Part shown: positions 1-6,793 of the stretch, piece after piece
Numbering within the stretch: position 1 is the first letter of the stretch
How the letters are laid out: every line of letters starts with the position of its first letter
Assembly: GCA_002438545.1 (NCBI GenBank)
Contig: DJPK01000020.1
Location: 1 to 8,106, forward strand
Direction: 5' to 3'
Source of the DNA: Caryophanales bacterium UBA6414
GTDB taxonomy: Bacteria > Bacillota_I > Bacilli_A > RF39 > UBA660
Length of the DNA stretch: 8,106 nucleotides
Notes under the pieces: model-generated
Told to the model about the DNA's origin: nothing
Database searches by the model: none
The model's input: the letters and a program-made list of their open reading frames with translations, nothing else
Translations under genes and position numbers: made by a program

Positions 1-446
1 GCTTCGGGGTCTCTAATGCCTTTAAAGCATTCGAAGTAAACTGGTATTCCTTGTTTACCGATTCTCATAGATACAAGAAGAACAGTGTAGTTTTCTTTGC
101 AATACATATGATCAATAGTTAAGTGAACTCTATTAATGGGATGCTTAATTTTGTAATTATTGATAACATGTTTAATAACTTCTTTGTAAAAATCATAACC
201 ATTAAATCTTGGATTATTAAGTAATCTTCTAATTCTTCTAGAAATAGAATCTAGTTGAATAAGAGAGAAATCGTCCTTTAATTCTCTAGCAATATCTTGA
301 GAAACAACAGTTTCACCTACAATCATTCCAAATACAATGGAAGGAATAATTTTTTCTTGAGGCCTGTACAGACAAGATACATTATTTTTTAAAAAATCTT
401 CAATACTACTTGTAATTTGATTTTGGGTATTATATAATAAATTCAT
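1..446 (-). CDS. IS4-like DDE transposase, N-terminal part (cut by window edge)
   Basis: This reading frame starts at ATG 446-444 on the minus strand and stays open to base 1, giving 148 codons; the C-terminal part lies outside the window. The visible protein has a basic helical N-terminal region (about residues 1-100, with a run SRRIRRLL near 69-76 suited to DNA binding). It then has a beta-strand segment LTIDHMYCKENY (109-120), continuing through GKQGIPVYFECFKG. That pattern matches the first catalytic-aspartate strand of the DDE_Tnp_1/IS4-type RNase H fold, with D112 as the probable first catalytic residue. The other catalytic residues are not visible, so the family call rests on one strand. 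An in-frame GTG at 458-456 is an alternative start, and neither start has an ideal Shine-Dalgarno sequence. The frame shows no internal damage within the window. Confidence 0.72.
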   Translation of the reverse strand, partial: MNLLYNTQNQITSSIEDFLKNNVSCLYRPQEKIIPSIVFGMIVGETVVSQDIARELKDDFSLIQLDSISRRIRRLLNNPRFNGYDFYKEVIKHVINNYKIKHPINRVHLTIDHMYCKENYTVLLVSMRIGKQGIPVYFECFKGIRDPE

Positions 447-485
447 AAAACGATTCACACTACTTTCTATTTTTTTACTATAACG

Positions 486-515
486 ATTGTAGCATAAAAG
501 AGTCGTTTTATTCAA
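486..515 (-). promoter_or_regulatory. Promoter of the transposase gene
   Basis: On the minus strand a -35 box TTGAAT (515-510) and a -10 box TACAAT (491-486) are separated by 18 bp. Transcription would begin near 479, leaving a short leader before the transposase start at 458 or 446. Both boxes are one or two mismatches from consensus. Confidence 0.5.
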
Positions 516-524
516 TATAAGAGA

Positions 525-530
525 TATAAT
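525..530 (+). promoter_or_regulatory. Possible -10 box for the downstream RNA
   Basis: A perfect TATAAT lies on the plus strand, upstream of the structured RNA region. The hexamer 17 bp upstream (GTCGTT) is a poor -35 box and there is no extended -10 TG, so this is only a candidate. Initiation would be near 537. In an AT-rich intergenic region a chance TATAAT is quite possible. Confidence 0.22.
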
Positions 531-532
531 TA

Positions 533-555
533 AGTAGTAGTGTAATATTACTACT
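533..555. repeat. Short perfect inverted repeat between transposase and RNA
   Basis: AGTAGTA (533-539) and TACTACT (549-555) form a perfect 7-bp inverted repeat around a 9-nt loop. It could be part of the insertion sequence end, a regulator site or an RNA hairpin. The insertion sequence's terminal inverted repeat cannot be defined because the other end is outside the window. Confidence 0.4.
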
Positions 556-572
556 AAATATTAAATAAAAAA

Positions 573-1018
573 CTGTCCGTAGATAAGTTTCGTGATTGGA
601 TAAGTATAGAAAAAAGATAGTCCTATCCCTAGCATATGGCTTGAATGAATGGCCTTGAAAACCCTTTCAAGGAAAAAAAAAGAAAGTAAAATTTGGTAAT
701 GATGTTATCTTTAAATATAATTCGGCGACTGAATAGGAGCCGGCAATATAAATATTATTATTATGGGTTAATCTATATAATATAGTTTATATATATTAAC
801 TTAGGATCTAACCGTGAGATTGCTTTGTTAGTTTTTGGCTTTTAGTTTAGGCTTTGTCGCCATATAACTTCAACAATGCGAATGCGAATGAGTTTGTACT
901 GAACTCTGAGGTCCGCTTGTACGATACCTACGTCTTCGGTTCTCGTGGGGTTCGGCCTTCTGTTTCACTTCAATCGGGGATAGGGATGACAGGAGGATCA
1001 GGCACTGCTACGGATCCA
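573..1018 (+). ncRNA. Candidate large structured non-coding RNA, class not recognised
   Basis: This stretch has no credible ORF on either strand and is richer in G and C than its flanks, especially after 840. It folds into nested long-range helices: 575-582 with 1008-1015; 622-629 with 977-984 (alternatively 625-631 with 981-987 plus 621-624 with 991-994); and 634-640 with 859-865. Local hairpins sit inside: 653-660/665-672 (8 bp, 4-nt loop), 723-726/739-742, 767-780/787-800 with one mismatch, 890-894/902-906, and 927-932/944-949. The outermost helix uses G575-U1015 and the last hairpin uses U929-G947; on the minus strand these become A-C mismatches, so the plus strand is the likely RNA. I checked by eye for RNase P, tmRNA, SRP, group I and group II intron, T-box and tRNA signatures and found none. 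ROOL-, OLE- or GOLLD-type large RNAs remain possible but cannot be confirmed from memory. The ends are estimated from the outer helix. Confidence 0.55.
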
Positions 1019-1038
1019 TTTATAGTTAAGTAAAAAAT

Positions 1039-1068
1039 AAACTCAAGAGATTTAAGTTTCTTGAGTTT
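1039..1068 (-). terminator. Intrinsic terminator of the small membrane protein gene, possibly bidirectional
   Basis: Bases 1039-1048 pair with 1059-1068 (10 bp) around a 10-nt loop. Read on the minus strand, the stem is followed by a T-rich tract (complement of 1031-1039), and it begins at the stop codon of the membrane protein gene. On the plus strand the T run is short (1066-1069), so it is weaker there, though it could also end the structured RNA. Confidence 0.7.
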
Positions 1069-1553
1069 TAAAATATTCCATAAGATAGTAGGCTCATGAT
1101 AATACCTGCTGCTAGGACACCTAGGGCTATAGTTATAAATGATTTCTTTTTATCTAGGTTAAGTAGAATAGCAAGTAATGATCCTGTCCAAGCACCTGTT
1201 CCGGGTAGTGGTATACCTACAAATAAGAATAGACCAAAGTAACCATATTTATCAATTTGATCTTTCTTTTTTAAGGTTTTATTACTAAGCCAATCTACGA
1301 TTTTTTTAGTTGGTTTCCATTTACTCATTTTATTAAATATCCAATTGATAAATAGTAGAATAAATGGTACTGGTAGAATATTAGCAATATAACATATAAT
1401 AAATGCTTTTATAAATTTTACACCAAGTATTCTGGCGGCAATTAAGCCTCCTCTTAGTTCTAGAATAGGTAATAAAGAAATAATAAATATAGCTACTTCT
1501 TTACCTCCACCTTTAAATAGTTCTGCTAGTGTACTAGCTAATGTTTCTGTCAT
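1068..1553 (-). CDS. Putative small multidrug export family membrane protein (COG2426-like)
   Basis: A 161-residue hydrophobic protein with about four membrane segments (roughly 19-40, 47-75, 104-133, 138-160). It carries two family-typical glycine/proline motifs: LPILELRGG (28-36) and GIPLPGTGAWTG (113-124). These match the Sm_multidrug_ex / COG2426 family, whose length is also about 150-170 residues. The family name comes from prediction and the substrate is not established, so transport of drugs should not be assumed. The second motif resembles re-entrant elements seen in small membrane transporters. The start is fixed by a strong AAAGGAGAG Shine-Dalgarno sequence just upstream of ATG 1553-1551. 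The gene is monocistronic, divergent from the GH31 gene and convergent with the candidate RNA, with which it shares a terminator. Confidence 0.85.
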   Translation of the reverse strand: MTETLASTLAELFKGGGKEVAIFIISLLPILELRGGLIAARILGVKFIKAFIICYIANILPVPFILLFINWIFNKMSKWKPTKKIVDWLSNKTLKKKDQIDKYGYFGLFLFVGIPLPGTGAWTGSLLAILLNLDKKKSFITIALGVLAAGIIMSLLSYGIF

Positions 1554-1577
1554 ATTTCTCTCCTTTAGTATGTATTA

Positions 1578-1606
1578 ATTATAATATACTAAAAAATAAT
1601 CGTCAA
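1578..1606 (-). promoter_or_regulatory. Promoter of the small membrane protein gene
   Basis: On the minus strand, -35 TTGACG (1606-1601) and -10 TATAAT (1583-1578) are separated by exactly 17 bp. This is a near-consensus sigma-A-type promoter a short distance upstream of the Shine-Dalgarno sequence. Confidence 0.8.
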
Positions 1607-1630
1607 TCTATTTAAAAAAATAAATAAATA

Positions 1631-1639
1631 TGGTATACT
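1631..1639 (+). promoter_or_regulatory. Extended -10 promoter of the GH31-like gene
   Basis: TGGTATACT (1631-1639) is an extended -10 element (TGn followed by TATACT). The -35 region 17 bp upstream (1611-1616, TTTAAA) is weak, as often seen with extended -10 promoters. Predicted initiation is near 1646, giving a leader of about 20 nt. It is back-to-back with the minus-strand promoter at 1578-1606. Confidence 0.6.
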
Positions 1640-1654
1640 ACAATTATGATAAAT

Positions 1655-1659
1655 AGGAG
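1655..1659 (+). promoter_or_regulatory. Ribosome binding site that fixes the GH31 start
   Basis: AGGAG (1655-1659) directly abuts an in-frame TTG at 1660, leaving no spacer for that codon. It lies 9 nt before ATG 1669, so translation should begin at 1669 rather than at 1660. Confidence 0.8.
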
Positions 1660-1668
1660 TTGGTAACT

Positions 1669-4023
1669 ATGGAAGATATATTAGCTAGTGCTGATAGTAA
1701 GAATATAATTCAAGGAAGTAATTATCGAATTACTTTGTTATCAGAGAGATTAGTTAGGTTAGAGTATAATAAGAAAGGTATTTTTGAGGATCATAAGACT
1801 AGTTTAGTAGTTAATAGAAACTTTCCTAAAGTTAGTTATTTTAGAGATACAACAGAGACTTTATTACAGATTAAGACTTCATACTTTACATTAACTTATG
1901 TTATGGGAGCACCAATAGTGCCTAGTAAGATGATGGCTACTAGTAATTTAAAGATAACTTTAAATGATACAGATAAAGAATGGTATCCTGGTCATGTTGA
2001 AGCAAGAAACTTTGGGGCATTAAATTATTCATTGGATGACTTTAATAATAAGTTAAAGCTAGATAAAGGATTATATTCAACAGATGGTTTTGTATCAATA
2101 GATGATTCTAATTCTTTAATATTTGATGGTAATAATTATGTAGAGAGAGAAAATAAAGAGACTGATATATATGTATTTATGTATAAGAAAGATTTAGGGT
2201 TATGTTTACAAGATTATTTCTTATTAACGGGATATCCAATACTTATTCCTAGATATGCTTTAGGTAATTGGTGGTATAAGGATGAAGACTATAATATATA
2301 TCAAGTAGATGAAGTAATTAAGAACTTTATTAAGAGTAATATTATGTTATCAGTATTTATTTTAGGAGATAAAGCACTAGATAATTATAGGTTAGATAGT
2401 AAGAAGTTTAATGAGAATAATATAAGAAAATATTTTGATTATTATAATATTAGATATGGGTTAACTATTAATCCAGATATATCTATTACGAAAGATAATG
2501 ATAGGTATGGAGAACTAGTTAATATATTGCCTCCTACTGTTAGTAGTAAGAAAAAGAAGAAAGGTATTAGTGATGATAGAATATCTTTTGCACCTTATAA
2601 TAATGATAAGATAAAGGTATATTCTGACATGTTTATTAATCCTTTAATGAAAGGGAAACCTAGTATATTTAATATTGATTATTATAATCCTAGTGATAAG
2701 AAGGGATTATGGTTATTAGATAGGTATCACTATGATATGTTAAATAAAGAAGTGCGTAATGTTATTCTTACAAGGAATGCTGGTATTGCACCACATAGAT
2801 ATCCAATTTTATATACTGGTAAAACTAGAGTTAGTTGGGATGTTTTAAATGCTATACCATTTTATAATTTATCAGCAGCTAATATGGGTGTATCTTGGAT
2901 TGCTCATGCTATTGGGGGATTTTATGGTGGTATTGAGGATAGAGAATTATATATAAGATATATTCAACTGGGTACTTTTAGTCCTATTCTAATGTTAGCA
3001 TCAGCTAGTGGTAAATATTATAAAAGAGAACCTTGGAAGTGGAATAGTTTAGATCAAAATATTATTGATTATTATCTTAATTTAAGAAATAGACTTATTC
3101 CATATATATATACAGAAGCTTATACGTATCATAAGTATGGTAAACCTTTAATTGTACCACTTTATTATAGTTATCCTAGAGCATATGATGAACCGGGATA
3201 TCGTAATGAATATTTCTTTGGATCAAATATTTTAATAGCACCTATTACTAAACTTAAGAATAATGTTATGAATAGAGTAGTACAAAGAGTATTTGTACCT
3301 AATGGTACTTGGTATGATTTTATTACTGGTAAGAAGTTTATTGGTAATAAGTATTATGTTAGTTTTTATCGTGATGATGAGTATCCAATATTTTGTAAGG
3401 AAGGGGCTATTATACCACTTTCTTTAGATAGAACAGTTAATGTTCCAATGAATATGGAATTACAAATATTTCCCGGAGTTTCTAGTAAGTATGATCTATA
3501 TGAAGATGATGGGGTATCTTATAAGTATTTAACTAATAAAGAATATTTGATGACTACTATTAGTTATGATTATCTACCTAATGATTATGTAGTTAAGATT
3601 AAGAAAAAAGATGGTAGTTATCAAGAATTTAAGAGAAATTATTATATTAGATTTAGAAATATAAAGATGCCTGATAGTGTAGAAGTATTAGTTAATGGTA
3701 CTAAGATGGAAGCAAGGTATAATATAGATAAGAATGATTTAGTAGTTTATATTGGAGATGTTAGTACTACTAGTAATGTGGAAGTTAAAGTAAAGGGTAC
3801 TGATATAGAAATATCTACTTCACAAGTTATTAATGATGAGATATCTTCGATACTTGAAGATTTGGAAATAGAAACCACTTTAAAAGATAGAATAGATAAG
3901 ATAATATTTAGTGATTTATCTATAAAGAAAAAGAGAATAGAGATTAGAAAGTTAAAGAAATATAGATTAGAACCTAAATTTATTAATATGTTTATTGGCT
4001 TATTAGAATTTATTTCTAAGTAG
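1669..4023 (+). CDS. GH31 (alpha-glucosidase fold) protein with altered active site
   Basis: A 784-residue protein with GH31 architecture: an N-terminal beta-sandwich (about 1-190, including YSTDGFVSIDDS at 136-147), a (beta/alpha)8 barrel (about 194-480, beginning P194-RYALGNWWY), a C-terminal beta-domain with the family-typical LYEDDG (610-615), and a lysine-rich helical tail after about 725. There is no signal peptide, so it is probably cytoplasmic. The barrel motifs are recognisable but key residues differ. The usual WTGD acid/base motif reads YTGK (K385). The usual D-I-G-G reads A-I-G-G (A414). The R-x-H pair after FSP reads M442/A444. The usual WxDMNEP nucleophile motif reads NIDYYNPS, where D337 may survive but the following asparagine and glutamate are lost. 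This suggests a non-catalytic or changed-specificity member. The by-eye alignment is clear around 382-456 and weaker at D337. It is transcribed alone, and 82 bp separate it from the next operon. Confidence 0.85.
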   Translation: MEDILASADSKNIIQGSNYRITLLSERLVRLEYNKKGIFEDHKTSLVVNRNFPKVSYFRDTTETLLQIKTSYFTLTYVMGAPIVPSKMMATSNLKITLNDTDKEWYPGHVEARNFGALNYSLDDFNNKLKLDKGLYSTDGFVSIDDSNSLIFDGNNYVERENKETDIYVFMYKKDLGLCLQDYFLLTGYPILIPRYALGNWWYKDEDYNIYQVDEVIKNFIKSNIMLSVFILGDKALDNYRLDSKKFNENNIRKYFDYYNIRYGLTINPDISITKDNDRYGELVNILPPTVSSKKKKKGISDDRISFAPYNNDKIKVYSDMFINPLMKGKPSIFNIDYYNPSDKKGLWLLDRYHYDMLNKEVRNVILTRNAGIAPHRYPILYTGKTRVSWDVLNAIPFYNLSAANMGVSWIAHAIGGFYGGIEDRELYIRYIQLGTFSPILMLASASGKYYKREPWKWNSLDQNIIDYYLNLRNRLIPYIYTEAYTYHKYGKPLIVPLYYSYPRAYDEPGYRNEYFFGSNILIAPITKLKNNVMNRVVQRVFVPNGTWYDFITGKKFIGNKYYVSFYRDDEYPIFCKEGAIIPLSLDRTVNVPMNMELQIFPGVSSKYDLYEDDGVSYKYLTNKEYLMTTISYDYLPNDYVVKIKKKDGSYQEFKRNYYIRFRNIKMPDSVEVLVNGTKMEARYNIDKNDLVVYIGDVSTTSNVEVKVKGTDIEISTSQVINDEISSILEDLEIETTLKDRIDKIIFSDLSIKKKRIEIRKLKKYRLEPKFINMFIGLLEFISK

Positions 4024-4024
4024 T

Positions 4025-4046
4025 TGTCAAATTTATGTCAATTTAA
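4025..4046 (+). repeat. Two direct TGTCAA repeats upstream of the operon promoter
   Basis: TGTCAA occurs at 4025-4030 and 4036-4041, each followed by an AT-rich TTTA-containing stretch, with an 11-bp period (one helical turn). They end immediately upstream of the predicted -35 region of the next operon, a position suited to an activator. This is suggestive only. Confidence 0.3.
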
Positions 4047-4047
4047 C

Positions 4048-4076
4048 TTTATAGATTTAATAAATTAAGGTATAAT
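4048..4076 (+). promoter_or_regulatory. Promoter of the three-gene secretion-substrate operon
   Basis: A consensus -10 TATAAT (4071-4076) is preceded at 17 bp by TTTATA (4048-4053), a 4-of-6 match to the -35 consensus. Initiation is predicted near 4083, leaving a leader of about 23 nt with a GAGGTG Shine-Dalgarno sequence before ATG 4106. No terminator separates it from the GH31 gene, so read-through is possible. Confidence 0.6.
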
Positions 4077-4105
4077 TATATATGAAAATATAGTGAGGTG
4101 TTTAA

Positions 4106-4669
4106 ATGAAGGTTGTTAAGGGTGATTTGACTTCTATGAAGGCAAGTGCTGCACAGGTGTTTGAGGCAGAAGTAACTGATGCTAATAATATCATTCAGTC
4201 TTTAGAAGAGTTTATAGGTCAAGTTGGTGCAGGAACAAAGCTAACTGGGGCTGCTTATGAGGCTATTAAGAGTCAGTTAGAAGAGTTTAAAGCTTTAATG
4301 GAAAATAGAAAGACGATAGCTACTAATATGAAATTAGCAATTGATTCAGCTTTAAGTAGTATGGAAAGTTATATGGAAGGATACAGTGAACTTGATACTG
4401 ATGAATTAGAAGAAATAGAGACTAATATTAGTACTGCCGAAAGTAGTTTAAGTAGTGCTCAAAGTCGTCTTGATGATGCGGGATTGACTGATGGAGAAAA
4501 AGGCGATATTCAAAGTACTATTAATTACTATACAGAACTATTAAAAGAGCTAAGAAAGAAGAAGGAAAAATTAGCTGGACTAGGAGCTGCTGATAGTTCA
4601 GCTTGGGAAGGCTTAGCTGATGTTTCTGGTGATTTATCAGCTTTGAGTATAGGCTCAAGTAGTATATAG
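4106..4669 (+). CDS. LXG/WXG100-like helical protein, probable type VII-like secretion partner
   Basis: A 187-residue, almost entirely helical, acidic protein without signal peptide or membrane segment. Residues 1-95 resemble the N-terminal LXG/ESX helical domain of Bacillota type VII substrates: an N-terminal helix, then KLTGAAYEAIKSQLEEF (45-61), with L46-x-G48 at the position of the LXG motif, then a long helix. YSELD (93-97) fits the YxxxD/E export signature that follows the helical hairpin in such substrates. A second region, 98-157, is a predicted antiparallel coiled coil, and the tail (161-187) is Ala/Ser/Gly-rich with a single tryptophan (W167). A classical LXG toxin carries a C-terminal toxin domain in the same chain; here the chain ends, and an enzyme is encoded by the next gene 12 bp downstream. 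It may therefore be a stand-alone targeting partner. The family assignment is by pattern and moderately secure; no secretion machinery is visible in the window. Confidence 0.6.
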   Translation: MKVVKGDLTSMKASAAQVFEAEVTDANNIIQSLEEFIGQVGAGTKLTGAAYEAIKSQLEEFKALMENRKTIATNMKLAIDSALSSMESYMEGYSELDTDELEEIETNISTAESSLSSAQSRLDDAGLTDGEKGDIQSTINYYTELLKELRKKKEKLAGLGAADSSAWEGLADVSGDLSALSIGSSSI

Positions 4670-4681
4670 GAGGGTGATATT

Positions 4682-6397
4682 ATGATTAAAGATGTTCAAA
4701 TAGGTGGGATATATTATCAAATTTATTATCCTGATGGAGTTGATCCTAATAATGTTAACCCAGATACACAAGTTGCTATATATATGCATGGTGGTGGTTC
4801 TCAGTCTGCTGATTCAAAAGATGCTTTAAATTATTTAAGAAATGGTAATACTGATTCAATAATAATAATTCCTAATACTAATAATAGATTTGCTAGTGAT
4901 TTTTATGGTAATGTTGTTAATATGTATGATAATTTTATTAGCGATAATGGTATTAATCAAAATAATTTAGTAATATCAGGATTTAGTAGTGGATATTATT
5001 CTACATTTGGAATATTAGATGATTATTTAGCGAAACATCCAGATAGTGATGCAGCTTCTGTTTATTTAGTTGAAACGTATATTCAAGGAACTGATCCTGG
5101 TCAATATAAATATAATTATGATGCTTATAAGAATAATGGAACAATGTTCTATTCATATACTGGTAGATATAAATACCCTAGTGAATATACTGATAATGAA
5201 TATGCTTCACTTGGATCATCATATACGGAGACTTTAAATCCACTTACGGATAATGGTTGTAATGTTATAAATATATTGGAGGGAAGATCAGCAGGACATC
5301 ATGGGGCAGAACAGGTGTTTTTCCAAGATGGAGTTATTGATTTTTCTAAAGGTCGTATAACACTTTCTGGTGAAAAATATAGTTATCAAATAAGAAATCC
5401 TGAAACTGGTATATGGGAAGATGTAGATGTTGGAGAAATTGATACATTAGATAAGTTATGTGAACGTTTTGGAATAACTAATTTGGCAATGGTTACTGAT
5501 GATTCATATCTTACAAATTTAAAGTATTTAGCTTCTTTAGGCTTGGATGATATGACTATTAGTAATGATTCAGATGTTTTGTTAAGCAATATAAGTAATA
5601 TATATAGCACTATAAAAAGCACAACATTTGTTACAAATAATTATTCATGTGGAGCAGTATCAGCTAGTTCTACTAAAGTTCCAGCATCTATTCCAGAAGT
5701 TATAAATAGTTATTTTAGTTCTGTTTCTACTGCGTTGTGTTCTCTTGGAGTATTTTTAAAGAAATGTGAAGAAGCTAATACTTCAATGGAAGAAACAGAA
5801 AAAAGTATAGGCGATGATGCGGATAGTCTTAATGATGATAAAACAGTTACTTTAGGAGCTAGTCCTAGTACAGATACTAATGGTTCAGATAAAAATGGTA
5901 GTGATCCAGCTACTACACCAGCAACTACAACTCCTGGTGGAGCTCCAACATATAATAAACCTACTGGTGGTTCTCCTAAATCAGGACAGCCTAAGGGTGG
6001 AAGTTCTCCAAAAGCAGAACAACCAGCTACAGATACACCAAAAACAGATACTACTGATACAGTTTCTGATTGGAAGAGTGAATTTCCTGAGTATGATCAA
6101 TTATACTCTACTGATGATAAAATAGTATTCGATTATAATAATGAATATCGAGTAATAGTTCATAGAAATGGTGAGACAATTACTGGTATTGAATATTATT
6201 ATAATTTTGGAAGTAGTGAAAATGCAATGAATTCATTACCGGGAATAGTAAATATGTATCAAAATGATGCTGTTGAAAATATTCTAATGAAAGATAAATA
6301 TGTTAAAGTAATATTTAATGAAAATATGTATGGTAATTTAAGCGTTAGTCAACTTATAAATAAATATACAGGCTTAAAAGAATTAGTTAGAATGTAG
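4682..6397 (+). CDS. Leaderless alpha/beta hydrolase with ESX-like helical module, Pro/Thr linker and C-terminal domain
   Basis: A 571-residue protein. Residues 1-225 look like an alpha/beta hydrolase: MHGGGS (35-40) as oxyanion-hole motif, G-F-S-S-G (100-104) as nucleophile elbow with S102 as catalytic serine, and H206/H207 in SAGHHG as candidate catalytic histidine. The acid is uncertain (D138 in TDPG is one option). The substrate is unknown; an esterase or peptidoglycan/glycan de-esterifying role is guesswork. Residues about 225-300 form an uncharacterised mixed segment. Residues about 300-385 are a helical hairpin resembling WXG100/ESX folds. Residues 390-463 are a low-complexity Pro/Thr/Gly/Ser/Lys linker typical of extracytoplasmic proteins, and 464-571 form an alpha/beta domain I do not recognise. 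No Sec signal peptide is present, so if it is exported it needs another route, which the helical module and the LXG-like upstream neighbour suggest. The ATG is set by AGGAGG at 4668-4673, overlapping the previous stop codon. Confidence 0.65.
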   Translation: MIKDVQIGGIYYQIYYPDGVDPNNVNPDTQVAIYMHGGGSQSADSKDALNYLRNGNTDSIIIIPNTNNRFASDFYGNVVNMYDNFISDNGINQNNLVISGFSSGYYSTFGILDDYLAKHPDSDAASVYLVETYIQGTDPGQYKYNYDAYKNNGTMFYSYTGRYKYPSEYTDNEYASLGSSYTETLNPLTDNGCNVINILEGRSAGHHGAEQVFFQDGVIDFSKGRITLSGEKYSYQIRNPETGIWEDVDVGEIDTLDKLCERFGITNLAMVTDDSYLTNLKYLASLGLDDMTISNDSDVLLSNISNIYSTIKSTTFVTNNYSCGAVSASSTKVPASIPEVINSYFSSVSTALCSLGVFLKKCEEANTSMEETEKSIGDDADSLNDDKTVTLGASPSTDTNGSDKNGSDPATTPATTTPGGAPTYNKPTGGSPKSGQPKGGSSPKAEQPATDTPKTDTTDTVSDWKSEFPEYDQLYSTDDKIVFDYNNEYRVIVHRNGETITGIEYYYNFGSSENAMNSLPGIVNMYQNDAVENILMKDKYVKVIFNENMYGNLSVSQLINKYTGLKELVRM

Positions 6398-6406
6398 AGG
6401 GTTAAA

Positions 6407-6763
6407 ATGAATATAGAAAAAAGAGCAGATAATTTATCATATGAAAAAAAGAAAATTATTTCAGATTTAGATGATAAAATATATAATAATAAGAAAAAAA
6501 TTAATAATTTAGTAAATATGCAAGATGAATTGATAGCACTTGATTTAAGTATAAATAAATGTATTGATTTGTTATCTGAAGCTGTTAAAGAAGAAAAGGG
6601 TAATACTTTATATGATGATGCTCAACAAACAAATAAAAAGAACTTTTATAAATCATTTGATATAATTGAAAAGAATGTTGATTCTCTTAAAAGAAATATT
6701 AATGATTTAATGAGTGAGAAAGAAAAAGAATTAAAGAAAAAAGATGATGACAAGAGAAATTAA
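6407..6763 (+). CDS. Small Lys-rich coiled-coil protein, likely chaperone or partner in the operon
   Basis: A 118-residue, highly charged protein with two predicted helices (about 1-62 and 72-114) and no signal peptide or membrane segment. Its size, coiled-coil character and position 9 bp after the hydrolase recall the small helical DUF5082/DUF5344- or Lap-like partners that accompany LXG effectors, but I see no diagnostic motif and the name is an inference from context. GAGGG (6398-6401) gives a reasonable ribosome binding site for ATG 6407. Its last codons contain the -35 box of the next transcription unit. Confidence 0.6.
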   Translation: MNIEKRADNLSYEKKKIISDLDDKIYNNKKKINNLVNMQDELIALDLSINKCIDLLSEAVKEEKGNTLYDDAQQTNKKNFYKSFDIIEKNVDSLKRNINDLMSEKEKELKKKDDDKRN

Positions 6764-6775
6764 TTGTGCTATAAT
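6747..6775 (+). promoter_or_regulatory. Strong promoter of the phase-variable leader and surface protein
   Basis: -35 ATGACA (6747-6752) matches consensus at 5 of 6 positions. A 17-bp spacer leads to a consensus -10 TATAAT (6770-6775) with an extended TG at 6767-6768. Initiation is predicted near 6782. The -35 box lies in the 3' end of the preceding coding sequence. The transcript carries a leader of about 250 nt before the surface-protein start. Confidence 0.75.
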
Positions 6776-6793
6776 TAAATAGTAAATAAATAG

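Noticed and set aside
543..551. TAATATTAC, identical to the origin nonanucleotide of CRESS-DNA viruses, beside an inverted repeat
   Set aside because: The motif overlaps the 3' arm rather than sitting in the loop, no Rep gene is present, and an all-AT-rich 9-mer is likely by chance here.
653..672. 8-bp hairpin with 4-nt loop as a terminator
   Set aside because: It is followed by A residues on the plus strand and has its T tract on the wrong side for the minus strand, so it is better read as a local stem of the candidate RNA.
573..1018. Interpretation as RNase P RNA, tmRNA, SRP RNA, self-splicing intron or T-box leader
   Set aside because: None of the hallmark conserved sequences of these RNAs is present on either strand. 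A short AAGATAGTCC resembling a group I S element lacks a matching upstream R element. A leader role is unlikely because the next gene is on the opposite strand.
1660..1668. TTG start giving three extra residues on the GH31 protein
   Set aside because: The AGGAG abuts this TTG with no spacing, while ATG 1669 is at an ideal 9 nt.
5386..5622. 78-codon minus-strand ORF
   Set aside because: It lies wholly inside the hydrolase gene in antisense, has no family resemblance and no ribosome binding site of note; it is a shadow.
5880..6125. 81-codon plus-strand ORF, Gln/Leu-rich
   Set aside because: It is a shifted frame of the Pro/Thr-rich linker of the hydrolase gene, and its composition follows from the repeats in that linker.
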